Source: Phoronis australis
Lineage: Eukaryota; Phoronida; Phoronidae
Assembly (NCBI GenBank): GCA_002633005.1
Contig: NMRA01000366.1
Span: 124,222-173,982, forward strand
Reading direction: 5' to 3'
DNA length: 49,761 bases
Part shown: in pieces, positions 38,801 to 45,943 of the stretch
Numbering within the stretch: the first letter of the stretch is position 1
How the letters are laid out: every line of letters starts with the position of its first letter
Notes under the pieces: model-generated
Told to the model about the DNA's origin: nothing
The model's input: the letters and a program-made list of their open reading frames with translations, nothing else
Database searches by the model: none
Made by a program: the position numbers and the translations under genes

Positions 38801-41800
38801 TTTCTTCCAGATCTCGCATAATATCTTTGAAGAAGGTAGGCCTCGTGATCTCTGATTATAATACCACTTAATGTCAATATACATAGGTCTGCAAAAAAGG
38901 TACAGCAAGATAGCAAGGCTACAAATCCATGAGACATGACTTTGTACCTACTTTGCAAGTACTCAATCTGGCAAAATGCACAGCTTGCCACTAAAACAGA
39001 ATTGCTGTCTGAACTGGGCCATAACTGGTGGCACAGGGGTTCCAGGGGCAGCAAGAAGCCTTTTGGCAACTCGTACCTCGCACAAACTAAACCATCAAAG
39101 TCATGCTGCCTTAAGTACCTTTATAACATAGACATGGTCACCTTAGGAGGCTGTCGATATCTTTAACTCCATCCAACTTGAACAAATACTTTGGTAATCA
39201 AGATTTCTTTCTGATTCATTTCTTTGTTCATCTACAGTATCACTTTGCACAGGTATGAGTGGTACAACCGTTGCAGCCAAGTTTCAAGCACTAGCACACT
39301 CTGGTGATCACCAGTGTAGTGCTTTAATGATTGATTTACACCGTCATGGAGGTCGATCTCAATTATGTAATTTCAAAACGCTACAGCAATGATTCAATCA
39401 ATACAGAATTGGGCCAGTTTCCCAAAAATGGTCAGTCCATGATTTTGTTACCGTAACGAAGGACAGAAAATTGACTCCTAATGCCCGTTCGTATTTGACC
39501 GAGCTGGAAGAGTTTAAGACATTGCCATTCCCCTAAGGTATCCCCCTATCTGCAAAAGTTCATTGCAGCAACATGACTTTGATGGTTTAATCTATGTGGC
39601 GGGCACAATTTGCCAAAAAACTTCCAACTGGTGGAGGGCCTATTGGACAACTGCCATCTCTACTGCAGTCAGTTGAGACGGTGGTACTATCTCAAAGTAA
39701 TAATGCTTTGCAATTTCTCTTAGTGTTTCAAGAATTATCAACTGCAAACAACTAAACAAGTCGTCAATATATGTTACAAGTAGGTCATAGGCTTAACCAC
39801 AAGTATAGGCTTAGCCGCTTAGCTTAAATGTCAACAGACAATGCAACTCGGTGAATTTTATGTCTGACAGTTTAACTTTCACACTCTTCACTTTCTCAGT
39901 GAGTTCTAGAACCATTACTTTATTGGATCGAGGTGATTTTAATAAGCTGGGGCCGCGCAATGTCCCGATAACTACCGAAGTATGTAGGACCGAACAAGTA
40001 CTTACGCATGATCAAGCTATCATTTGGCCAGCTCGGAATTAGTGACGGATAGCTCACTGCTAAGAGATTCCCAGCGGCAGTGCTCTGTACCCAGATAAAT
40101 GCGTCGTTCATTAACTTTCAGCTGCAAGTCTTGCCTTCTTTTCTTTCTAACTGAGTCGGTTAGCTTAGACGAACGTCCCATTTTCTTGCCCAGCTTTCCA
40201 CTGTCCGACATCTTGTCTCGTATTGTCTTGCAAAACTGCGTCAGCGATTATTAGCGCAGCACCGTTCTCTGACACGTAGTGTAAATGAATAATAGTCCAC
40301 TGTAGATCAGCATGATCAAATCTCAAGTAATGGTCCAATCATGAAGAATCGTAGAGGTAGGCACAAAATACACGGCACGAGGTATAAAGCACATTGGGTG
40401 GCAAAGTATTCACTCCACAACACTCTTGACACTGAATCAGCTGTTCGTTTGTCGAATGACTGAGCGCATGCGCGCATTTATAATAAGTGAAAGGATGATA
40501 GGCAGGTATAGGTGGTTACCATACAAGCTTTTCTTCGTAATTCTTTCAAAAACCATGAATTGGGTCATTTTTTCTGGAAATTCCTTCTCAGGGGGAAGTG
40601 AATAACTTTTTAGTAAAGGTTGAAGGAAGGTACTTTGGTTAGGGATCGTTTAAAACGTATTTTTCACGAGTTTTCGCGGTCCATGCCACTTTAATAAAAT
40701 TGCCTATGAGTAAATGGATGATTCCGTGGTGTAGTGGTTAAAGTGCTGGACTCGAATTATCTGTAGTTTCAAAAGTCGTGGGTTCAAATCCTCCCTAGGA
40801 CAAAAAAAATCACACCATGAGTGTACCACATATCCGTGCTCGTTCTTCTAAGAACGCGGGAAAACATGACGATGGTCGGAGAATAGACCTCGTCACACTG
40901 TACATAGACTAGGGGTTGGTGTAATTAGACCAAGAAATTATTAATAATAGCAGTAAAACGCCACCACCTCAGAGCGGCTTTAGAAAGTCATACTTGACTT
41001 TGATCATGCTTCTACCCATATTTCAACATACGTCATGTTACCAATTTTTACTTTAATAATTTTGAATCAGACGAATTTATGTTTTGTAAATCACTATTCT
41101 GTATGCTAGTTATATTGTCAATAGCTACTACATAATTTATACATTTGGAACAGTGCCCAATGCAGAAGAATTCGTCAAAGCCCTCCAAGCAGATGTCCAA
41201 GGAATACGCGAAGAGTTTAATTGGATCACTAAAGAAGTGGCCTCCGAACTTCCACACCTTAAAAAAGGCAAGCCAATATTTTAGTACCATTGCTACTGGT
41301 AGCCGCTTGCGAGACACGATGGCGAATTACAGCAAGAAACTTGATTAATAGAACGGAAATAGTAAGCATTATGGGTGTCAACACAGGCCAATCGTTAACT
41401 CCCATGTTTCAACATTCCGAGTGGACATGCTTTCACTTTTCCGGTGACGGCCATTTTGGTAATGTATCACCGTATATAAGTACTGCTCGATAGATTGTTG
41501 CGTGTTTTGCGTACACACTATTGCAGGTGTGAGCTAACTCGAATTTCGAAACTGACCAGAGACACCTTGAGTGACTCAAACATGATCTTCCTGAATCGCT
41601 AGTCCTTTGAAATGTCCGGCGATAACTGAGTTTGTTGTGAATCTTGACCACGATGAAAAAGGCGTTTGAGTTCTGAAATGGTGTCCTGTTTCACTGGGCG
41701 ATCGCAAATTGACAATCAGCTGTCACAGACAATCAAACGACAGATGACCGTATGCTTTTTAGATCTGAAGTAATGCCTGCTACATACTTCAGGTTTTATA

Positions 41801-43500
41801 TCTATTTACAAGTTCAACTCTTTCTTTGCAGACGAACTGCTACGCCCCGCGGAGGTTGTGAAGGTGATAGCCGCCATTGAGTACACGAGCAAAAAGATTG
41901 ACAAGGAGATCGTTGGCCTTACTTTTTCTGTTAAGGCCTTATATTGTAAGTTGAATTTATAACATTGCACCTTTAGTTCTTTGGGATCCAATTCTTGTCA
42001 TAAGTACGACTTACACTCACACGAACTATTCAGATACTTCTGTGTGAAATTTAAATCAGTATTGAATTAGACGCTTGCAAAACGTCACATTTTCAAGGTT
42101 TACATATAACCAACTTTGGAATTATCATACACGTATCTCAGAATTGGCTGATTGTTATTTAAATTCACGAAATATCACGACGGAGATGTTACAAATTATG
42201 CCTGCCCGTTTCATTTATTTGCGTTAGCTCTTCTGGCAGTTGGGATTCAGTTGGATTTTTGTCATTGTGCCTACTTTAGTTGTGTACGCATCCTCACCGT
42301 AACAGTGCACTCGACACTAAATTGATTTATCACGTGTCTATACCGAAGTAGATCAAACTGAACTTAATATTGCATTTCGCCTTGTTTAACTGGATAAAAA
42401 CGAAAATCAAATTGGGCCTTTTACTATCATGACATCGGTCACGTGTTATTCCATACCGTGACAGAACTCCATTTCCTTTACCTCCAAGAACATCCGGGAA
42501 CCACCAACGACTCAAGTAAACGCTTCAGTGTTTATTGGTGTTCGCCAACCAAAAAATTTCGAAATTGGCGCGTGTACGTATTTACTGTGACTTGAGATGT
42601 AATTGAAAAAAGAGCCCCATCAGGGTAGGGAATATCTTGAGACCAAACTCATGAGGATAAAACGCTTAATTCGGTTTTGCTTTTCTGACCAGCTGTTAAC
42701 TAAAGCAATGCAGCTTGGAGTTTGAGATCGGAGACTGGGTAACCGGATAGATTGTAGAGGCCTAGCAATAAAAAGTGCATTCACGTTATAACAAATTCAT
42801 ATGGAACAAAAGAAATGAATTGAAAAACTCTTCATACATTCAAATTTCCCTAAGATCGACTTCTCTAGAGAATGTGCGGCAAGGGATGACGAAAAATATA
42901 ACAACGAATTGAAAGCAACGGCCAGACGAACTTCAGTCAGCGAACATGCAAATTTCCCGCATGTAGCGTATGAATGCTCTGAACCTATTTGTGGTTTACG
43001 CTTATGTGACATTTCAGCGTACCTAAGCAAGGCTGGTGAGGACAAACCTACCGACAAAAAGCAGGTTCTGTCGGAGTTGCGTTCTCTGATGGACGAAATT
43101 TCTGCTCTCAAACGTTCTCATTCCAATGACTTGGAAGATGCTTTGGACAAGGTAATTGCTTGCATGTTCAGTGACAAAACACAGATTGACTAAAGCTTTT
43201 TTGTTTTTTTCTATGCCAATAAAATTTATCGTTATTCGAAATATTACCGATTTCGCAGGTCAAACATTTAAATTCTTGCTTCTCACACTAAATTTTGTTG
43301 TTAATTATTTTTGTAGGATGATTTCTATCTTTTGACGTCTTACTCCTTACTAATTAGTCCACCTTTTCGCGTTTCACAATCGACCTTTATGCATGCACTT
43401 TTTTTGGTATTTGCTCTGCTAATTAGAGTGACTTGTTATCTATGAAATTTAACAGGCCAACGAGAGAGAGGACTTCCTGAACTTGGAAAATGACGAATAA
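17753..43500 (+). CDS. predicted secreted protein with two tandem six-exon modules (568 aa, unrecognised family)
   Basis: I do not recognise this family. Sixteen exons join in one frame: 17753-17800, 18682-18808, 21187-21312, 22166-22282, 23191-23274, 23563-23676, 24177-24290, 28771-28895, 29095-29215, 30168-30290, 31013-31129, 32658-32741, 41154-41267 (identical copy 33408-33521), 41832-41945, 43018-43151, 43456-43500; total 1707 nt, 568 residues plus stop. It begins with a signal peptide (MKLCLVAFYLVCAVAL). Exons 3-8 and 10-15 are paralogous one-for-one, with the same phases and about 44-68% identity; exons 2, 9 and 16 are related linkers. Introns of the two modules also align, so the locus arose by genomic tandem duplication. 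The mature chain is rich in Lys, Glu and Asp and lacks cysteine apart from the signal junction; it is probably all-helical. N-glycosylation sequons are NKT (exon 3) and NGT (exon 10). The basic linker in exon 9 (RKSKKGDRKK) could be cleaved between modules. Function unknown; extracellular location is inferred. Confidence 0.85.
18682..18808 (+). CDS. exon 2: N-terminal linker
   Basis: Phase 0 in, phase 1 out. Starts CSARPSTNDVPVGKAG and ends SLESSEIKKS. Its donor and the first 50 intron bases (…attaccagttatttgaacag) match those after exon 9, so it is the exon 9 counterpart at the start of the protein. Confidence 0.85.
19665..20932 (+). repeat. two tandem units of about 630 bp, each carrying a foldback element
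   Basis: Unit 1 (about 19665-20287) and unit 2 (about 20288-20932) align along their length: foldback element, then 'gaaacattg(c/t)aatgaatcgat', an 'aagcttc(c/g)accg(a/g)gaaa' block, 'acccgcattcaaactgga' and an end '(a/g)cgtata'. They are diverged, so the duplication is not very recent. Confidence 0.75.
20281..20466. mobile_element. foldback element C, near-perfect 186-bp palindrome
   Basis: Left arm from 'agattattacatgttctcag' inward mirrors the right arm ending 'ctgagaacatgtaataatct'. The arms are about 85-90 bases with a short GC-rich centre (ggggctaacgcccc). The left arm has a 9-base internal duplication (gagaatttt). Related, more diverged copies are at 19663-19830 and 12841-12942. Confidence 0.85.
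20962..21100 (+). repeat. dispersed repeat shared with 47333-47460
   Basis: About 130 bases from 'atttaaaggag(c)atgcc' through 'tttgtatcaatttagatcga', 'cataacgacacg' and 'cctgacacctgacggcagac' match 47333-47460 at high identity. No coding content. Confidence 0.75.
21187..21312 (+). CDS. exon 3: module 1, segment a
   Basis: Acceptor 'tatttcag', donor 'gtacgt', phase 1-1. Encodes PATPEEINDAIRALVKAWP followed by a DD…DIEELGNKTDSN helix-like stretch. Paralogue of exon 10 (about half identical; shared PATPE, KAWP and IEEL). Contains an NKT glycosylation sequon. Confidence 0.85.
22166..22282 (+). CDS. exon 4: module 1, segment b
   Basis: Acceptor 'tttttcag', donor 'gtaagt', phase 1-1, 117 nt. Encodes KNDLLEVLKGLWKDLRTNK and ends LNKITTY. 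Paralogue of exon 11 (same length, shared LAY and LNKITT). Confidence 0.87.
22706..22952. mobile_element. MITE family A, copy 2 (intron 4)
   Basis: Ends 'cctccaagaaactgacttaa' and 'tcagttttcttggaacgtg', with internal 'gaaacttccacatc' shared with copy 1. The paralogous intron 11 has no such element, so it inserted after the module duplication. Confidence 0.65.
23191..23274 (+). CDS. exon 5: module 1, segment c (most conserved)
   Basis: Acceptor 'tcaattctag', donor 'gtaagt', phase 1-1, 84 nt. Encodes GYSWEVHNNRLYHLIFVVS, the most hydrophobic part of the module. 19 of 28 residues match exon 12, the best conserved pair. Confidence 0.87.
23563..23676 (+). CDS. exon 6: module 1, segment d, with GC donor
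   Basis: Acceptor 'tttaacag', phase 1-1, 114 nt. Encodes EEFIKAFHADVQGIRDD and EEVASDLPQFKK. The frame requires a GC donor (AAAAAAG|gcatgt). The paralogous exon 13 has the same GC donor, and both splice in frame to the DEL-initiated next exon. 21 of 38 residues match exon 13. Confidence 0.83.
24177..24290 (+). CDS. exon 7: module 1, segment e
   Basis: Acceptor 'cttttcag', donor 'gtaagt', phase 1-1, 114 nt. Encodes DELPRPVEVEMEIAAIEY then SKKIDREIIDLKRGVEAMH. 23 of 38 residues match exon 14. Confidence 0.87.
26236..28560 (+). repeat. degenerate tandem array of a composite repeat
   Basis: Three copies start at about 26236, 26900 and 27930. Each opens with 'ccagakccgccat…tt' and '(t)aacttccggtt', then 'aatgcgccctc', 'gtgcgcatg' and, in two copies, 'gccgatatttccgcca'. 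Two copies carry a block ending 'ttcgaaaaa' after 'gcagcaagagc'. A second block, 'gatcggacgaaaattgcgac', occurs at 27210, 28312 and 28399. Confidence 0.7.
27296..27510 (+). repeat. GAT/GAC-rich imperfect triplet repeats
   Basis: Two purine-rich stretches (27296-27345 and about 27440-27510) are built mainly of GAT, GAC and GAA triplets. Each is introduced by 'gcgacacttggcgaaa'. Poly-Ser and acidic open frames over them are consequences of the repeat, not genes. Confidence 0.75.
28771..28895 (+). CDS. exon 8: module 1, segment f
   Basis: Acceptor 'aacatttcag', donor 'gtaatt', phase 1 in and phase 0 out. Encodes DKPTAEKQELRSLIDELSA and LSNDIENGLEK. Paralogue of exon 15, which has three extra residues (VLS) after KKQ. 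26 of 42 aligned residues identical. Confidence 0.87.
29095..29215 (+). CDS. exon 9: inter-module linker with basic tract
   Basis: Acceptor 'gaaatttaacag', phase 0 in and phase 1 out, like exon 2. Starts AKERATRSVEIEDD, as exon 16 starts ANEREDFLNLENDE. Ends with RGRKSKKGDRKKTS. The acceptor flank matches exon 16; the donor flank matches exon 2. It is the seam of the duplication. Confidence 0.85.
30168..30290 (+). CDS. exon 10: module 2, segment a
   Basis: Acceptor 'tctttcag', donor 'gtaagt', phase 1-1. Encodes PATPELINGTIYALLKAWP and NIEELHSADVT. One codon shorter than exon 3. NGT is a glycosylation sequon. Confidence 0.87.
31013..31129 (+). CDS. exon 11: module 2, segment b
   Basis: Acceptor 'cttttcag', donor 'gtaagt', phase 1-1. 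Encodes KHDKVEALEGLLEDWKAKN and ends TLNKITTS. Paralogue of exon 4, the least conserved pair (17 of 39). Confidence 0.86.
31177..31452. mobile_element. hAT-like MITE in intron 11
   Basis: Ends CATGGGCGG and CCTGGATCCGTCCCTG are degenerate inverted repeats of the hAT-type CAGNGRCGGATCCAGG class. The interior has G- and C-runs (ggggctatagcccc) and the segment shared with 11284-11411. Absent from the paralogous intron 4. Confidence 0.7.
31453..32657 (+). other. rest of intron 11
   Basis: The last 250 bases align with the end of intron 4 (gagatgatgctcggcgctca, then gtgtgattcttcaat). The middle has no recognised element. Confidence 0.7.
32658..32741 (+). CDS. exon 12: module 2, segment c
   Basis: Acceptor 'aatctctag', donor 'gtaagt', phase 1-1. 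Encodes GYSWEVYNNRLFHLIFVVS, nearly the same as exon 5, then a divergent basic tail (KLRKNGEK). Confidence 0.88.
32994..33228 (+). mobile_element. tRNA-derived SINE, copy 1
   Basis: The head looks like a tRNA: GATTCCGTGGTGTAGTGG (A-box region) and GGTTCAAATCC (B box, 33055-33065) ending 'cctaggaca', then A8. The body contains 'tcttctaagaacgcggg' and the tail is (ATT/AAT)-rich. Missing from paralogous intron 5, so it arrived after the module duplication. Confidence 0.85.
33408..33521 (+). CDS. exon 13, copy A (duplicate)
   Basis: Acceptor 'ggaacag', GC donor 'gcaagc', phase 1-1. Encodes EEFVKALQADVQGIREEF and EVASELPHLKK. Base-for-base identical to copy B at 41154-41267. Its downstream sequence ends at an N after 75 bases and does not continue into the expected intron 13. 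It is probably the same exon assembled twice. Using both copies would still keep the frame (606 aa). Confidence 0.7.
35797..36064 (-). CDS. candidate last exon of unknown minus-strand gene
   Basis: On the minus strand an acceptor (cttgttgcag) is followed by an acidic frame (PESILDDVDISDVGFGDEE, then FGGEEVAGDSINMYRYG) running to a stop at 35797. This frame does not match the phase of the next upstream candidate exon, which would select a Leu/Met-rich alternative frame. I cannot decide between them. Confidence 0.35.
36500..36552 (-). CDS. candidate small internal exon, minus strand
   Basis: Acceptor 'tatattacag' and donor 'gtaagt' bound a 53-base exon with one open frame, LLIDVSEDLACDDLDDN. 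Good splice signals, but the phase fits only one of two possible downstream readings. No family recognised. Confidence 0.35.
36673..37250. other. no feature recognised
   Basis: AT-rich DNA between the candidate minus-strand exon and the MITE. No coding or repeat signal. Confidence 0.4.
37251..37469. mobile_element. MITE family A, copy 3
   Basis: Left end 'ggggcctgttccaacagaac', right end 'tcaatttcttggaacagactcc'. About 215 bp, same internal order as copies 1 and 2, read in the opposite orientation (…ggaagtttcaaaatttgg…). Confidence 0.7.
37470..40005. other. probable introns of the minus-strand gene, no certain exon
   Basis: One candidate exon start is at 38502 (acceptor 'gcactgtag', frame MKWHKVKDFKQCLDKCP), but its phase does not accept the exon ending at 40006. 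Nothing else is convincing. Confidence 0.35.
40006..40211 (-). pseudogene. first exon of unknown Lys/Arg-rich protein, interrupted by two stops
   Basis: ATG at 40211 opens MSDSGKLGKKMGRSSKL, then KKRRQDLQ, KVNERRIYLG and CRWESL…SELAK. The pattern 'RR…KVN.RRI.LG…RW..L….ELAK' resembles the N-terminus of a family of uncharacterised, nucleic-acid-binding-like proteins common in marine invertebrates (recalled pattern, no search). After SELAK come TGA and TAG in frame (40022-40017), then LDHA codons and a donor 'gtaagt' at 40005. A three-base insertion in a Trp codon would explain the two stops. It is either a pseudogene or a sequencing error. Confidence 0.5.
40720..40955 (+). mobile_element. tRNA-derived SINE, copy 2
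   Basis: Same element as at 32994 with a few substitutions (for example ggactcgaatt for ggacgcgaatt). It is duplicated as part of the segment, not by a second insertion. Confidence 0.85.
41154..41267 (+). CDS. exon 13, copy B: module 2, segment d, with GC donor
   Basis: Identical coding sequence to copy A. The downstream intron (gttaactcccatgtttcaac, then ggccattttgg) aligns with intron 6 after exon 6, so this copy has authentic context on its right. GC donor 'AAAAAAG|gcaagc'. Confidence 0.85.
41832..41945 (+). CDS. exon 14: module 2, segment e
   Basis: Acceptor 'ctttgcag', donor 'gtaagt', phase 1-1. Encodes DELLRPAEVVKVIAAIEY and SKKIDKEIVGLTFSVKALY. Confidence 0.87.
41946..43017 (+). other. 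intron 14 (1072 bp)
   Basis: Short counterpart of intron 7. Its ends align with intron 7 (gtaagttgaattt…, and …ttcag after 'tatgtgacat'). It lacks the composite repeat array. No other feature seen. Confidence 0.75.
43018..43151 (+). CDS. exon 15: module 2, segment f
   Basis: Acceptor 'gacatttcag', donor 'gtaatt', phase 1 in and phase 0 out. Encodes DKPTDKKQVLSELRSLMDE and HSNDLEDALDK. Confidence 0.87.
43456..43500 (+). CDS. exon 16: C-terminal tail and stop
   Basis: Acceptor 'atgaaatttaacag', homologous to that of exon 9. Encodes ANEREDFLNLENDE and TAA at 43498-43500. It is an exon 9 counterpart that stops instead of running into another basic linker. Confidence 0.85.
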   Translation, partial: ANEREDFLNLENDE

Positions 43501-43589
43501 ACGGACCGGAAGCGTCATAGCGCACTTCGTAGGACGATAAAAGCTAATCGAAAGTAAACCGATTAGTTGAGAATGTGTTTCCGTTGGAA

Positions 43590-44162
43590 TCGAGCTCACG
43601 TTCAGATGTCACAGAAGACCGGAATCTCCCCACAATATTCAATATCTTGAAACAACACGATGGAATTAAATACAAGTAGTTGAAGATTTACCGACTTATT
43701 GATATGAGTTCATATCAATTTCACTATAGAAATAAACAGTTTCAAAGTATCAGACGTTTGTTTTGTGACGACTAAATATAAAAAATTGTACAGTTTTGAT
43801 TATTTTCAACATTAACAACATCCAAAGTATTTCCTCAAGGTAGAGGTGCTTTGATCCTTTTTAACTACATAATCTATTCAGACATTTGAAATACTTTAAC
43901 ACCTGTTCTAAGCGTGCATGTGTATGTCACACGCATTATTTTGAATGTACCCTCACACGCTTTAACAGGAGAATAAGAAATGATGACAGTAGCAATCATC
44001 ATTTAAACAAACACGTTTTAGTCAAGATGATGTGAAATTAAAAATTGTATGTCAAACTTGTCCACAAAATTAGCAAAGACACAGATTCATTGAGAACACA
44101 GGAGGCTCAGGGCCCCATCTAAGGACTCTGATAGCATACTCCCCCCACCCCCTTCCATCTTC
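43590..44162 (+). repeat. 3'-flank duplicate, copy 1
   Basis: 573 bases, from 'tcgagctcacgttcagatg' to 'cttccatcttc', duplicated immediately after the N at 44163 with only a few substitutions. Confidence 0.92.
43731..43736 (+). terminator. poly(A) signal AATAAA of the secreted-protein gene
   Basis: First canonical hexamer after the stop (231 bases), with T/G-rich sequence (gtttgttttgtgacg) about 20 bases downstream. Repeated at 44305-44310 in the duplicated copy. Confidence 0.7.
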
Positions 44163-44163
44163 N

Positions 44164-44736
44164 TCGAGCTCACGTTCAGATGTCACAGAAGACCGGAATC
44201 TCCCCACAATATTCAATATCTTGAAACAACACGATGGAACTAAATACAAGTAGTTGAAGATTTACCGACTTATTGATATGAGTTCATATCAATTTCACTA
44301 TAGAAATAAACAGTTTCAAAGTATCAGACGTTTGTTTTGTGACAACTAAATATAAAAAATTGTACAGTTTTGATTATTTTCAACATTAACAACATCCAAA
44401 GTATTTCCTCAAAGTAGAGGTGCTTTGATCCTTTTTAACTACATAATCTATTCAGACATTTCAATTACTTTAACACCTGTTCTAAGCGTGCATGTGTATG
44501 TCACACGCATTATTTTGAATGTACCCTCACACGCTTTAACAGGAGAATAAGAAATGATGACAGTAGCAATCATCATTTAAACAAACACGTTTTAGTCAAA
44601 ATGATGTGAAATTAAAAATTGTATGTCAAACTTGTCCACAAAATTAGCAAAGACACAGATTCATTGAGAACACAGGAGGCTCAGGGCCCCATCTAAGCAC
44701 TCTGATAGCATACTCCCCCCACCCCCTTCCATCTTC
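44164..44736 (+). repeat. 3'-flank duplicate, copy 2
   Basis: Same 573 bases with about eight substitutions (for example gacgac to gacaac, caaggtag to caaagtag), the level expected between two alleles. The exact abutment at an N suggests contig-end overlap left unmerged. Confidence 0.92.
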
Positions 44737-44794
44737 CAAGATCCGTAAGAGTCAGCAGTCACCACTCTCTACTTCAAGGGGGAATCATGAATTG

Positions 44795-45290
44795 GTCAGA
44801 TTTCAAAATCACTTGCCCGTACTTCAAAACCAGCTGGCTGGATTGCAAAACCGATTGGCCGGTGTTCTAACTTGGTGGTGGAGCTTCAAAATGGGTTGGC
44901 CGGCATCTCAAAAGCAGATTGCAGCACCCCAAAAAATGGTTGGCCGGTGCTCAAACACAATAGGTGAACAAATCGCCGCTTTTGAACAAAACAGACAAAT
45001 AAGTACGAAAAACAAAAACTAGATGTCACTTGAATCCATTCTGACATTGAAAGCCAGACTCTGAGGAAGTCCTTCCGTCGTGTTTGAGTCACCGGCCAAC
45101 TTGTAGTACCGGCCATCGTGTTTTGGGTCCATCCAACTAGTTTTTTGGGTGAGGCCATCGCGTTTTAAAGTCCGGCNAACTAGTTTTTTGGGTGAGGCCA
45201 TCGCGTTTTAAATTCCGGCCAACACTTTTGATCACCGGCAGCCGACCATTTTTGCAGTCCAGCCGATTGCTTTTGAAAACCGACCAATTA
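44795..45290. repeat. 22-bp minisatellite in two inverted arrays
   Basis: 44795-44965 holds about eight units of roughly 'tcaaaaccgattggccggtg'. 45085-45290 holds units of the same motif in reverse orientation (ccggccaac…tttt). About 120 bases separate the arrays. A single N at 45177 sits between two near-identical 42-base pieces (45135-45176 and 45178-45219), so the second array may be overcounted. Confidence 0.8.
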
Positions 45291-45943
45291 TCTCGGATGC
45301 ACATTGCCCCTCACTCACTTTTCCCGTCTCTCGGACACATTTCTTTACTCGTGCACGGACCAACCCTGCTCCCGCACGTTGTTCCTTGCCCGCGATGCCA
45401 CTTCCTACTTCACGGACGAGCTCGTCGACAGAACTGTCGACTGCTTTCGTTGCTGTTTTTTTTTTAATAACTTATTTTAGTGTGTTCGCAAGACGCGAAA
45501 AGTGATAAAGGGTGGGGAATATGCGTCTGCAGGTAGGAGGGAGAATAGCGTGCGCGAGAGGGATTTTGTTCAGGGGAGGGGGCAAAAAGCCCTAGCCGTG
45601 CGTAGGCCGAGAAGTCTAACTTCCTTGCCTTGAATTATTTTTTCACGGGATCCAGTTTTATTTCGAAAAAGTTTGAGCCCGTGACAAAATAGCCTCTCGG
45701 CTGAAGAAAACAGTTTCGATGTAATCACCGGATAAACAAAAAGTACGGGCAAATAGTTTTTCTGACCTTGTGTGAGCCAAAATGAAGAGGAGTCAAACCG
45801 AGGGCGGGGGTTCTACTGCCTTGCCCACTGCAACCTTAACACGACATGTATATTGATAGCGAACACAAGTTTACCACAGTGTTCAGCAGCAGGCGTTCAG
45901 CGGTGAACAAGTCCCACCGTCGGCTTCTCCCACTCCTTGTGCG
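45291..45943. other. GC-richer intergenic stretch, no gene
   Basis: Slightly GC-rich with a T-run at 45455. A frame on either strand lacks motifs or splice context. Confidence 0.4.

Larger units (their letters stand above)
33598..40691. other. foreign block of about 7.1 kb between the exon 13 copies
   Basis: It starts at the N join and ends where copy B begins. It shares no sequence with the paralogous module 1 interval. It holds fragments of an unrelated minus-strand gene (40211 down to 35797), a family A MITE and otherwise AT-rich DNA. It may be a haplotype-specific insertion or a misplaced contig. Confidence 0.6.
40692..41342 (+). repeat. segmental duplicate, copy B
   Basis: 651 bases nearly identical to 32966-33596. 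The 20-base block 'cctcagagcggctttagaaa' is extra here. Copy B runs straight on into intron 13 sequence homologous to intron 6, so it is the copy linked to exons 14-16. Confidence 0.9.

Noticed and set aside
38749-39069. Minus-strand 106-aa frame with several cysteines
   Set aside because: No regular Cys spacing, no splice partners and no recognisable motif; probably chance.
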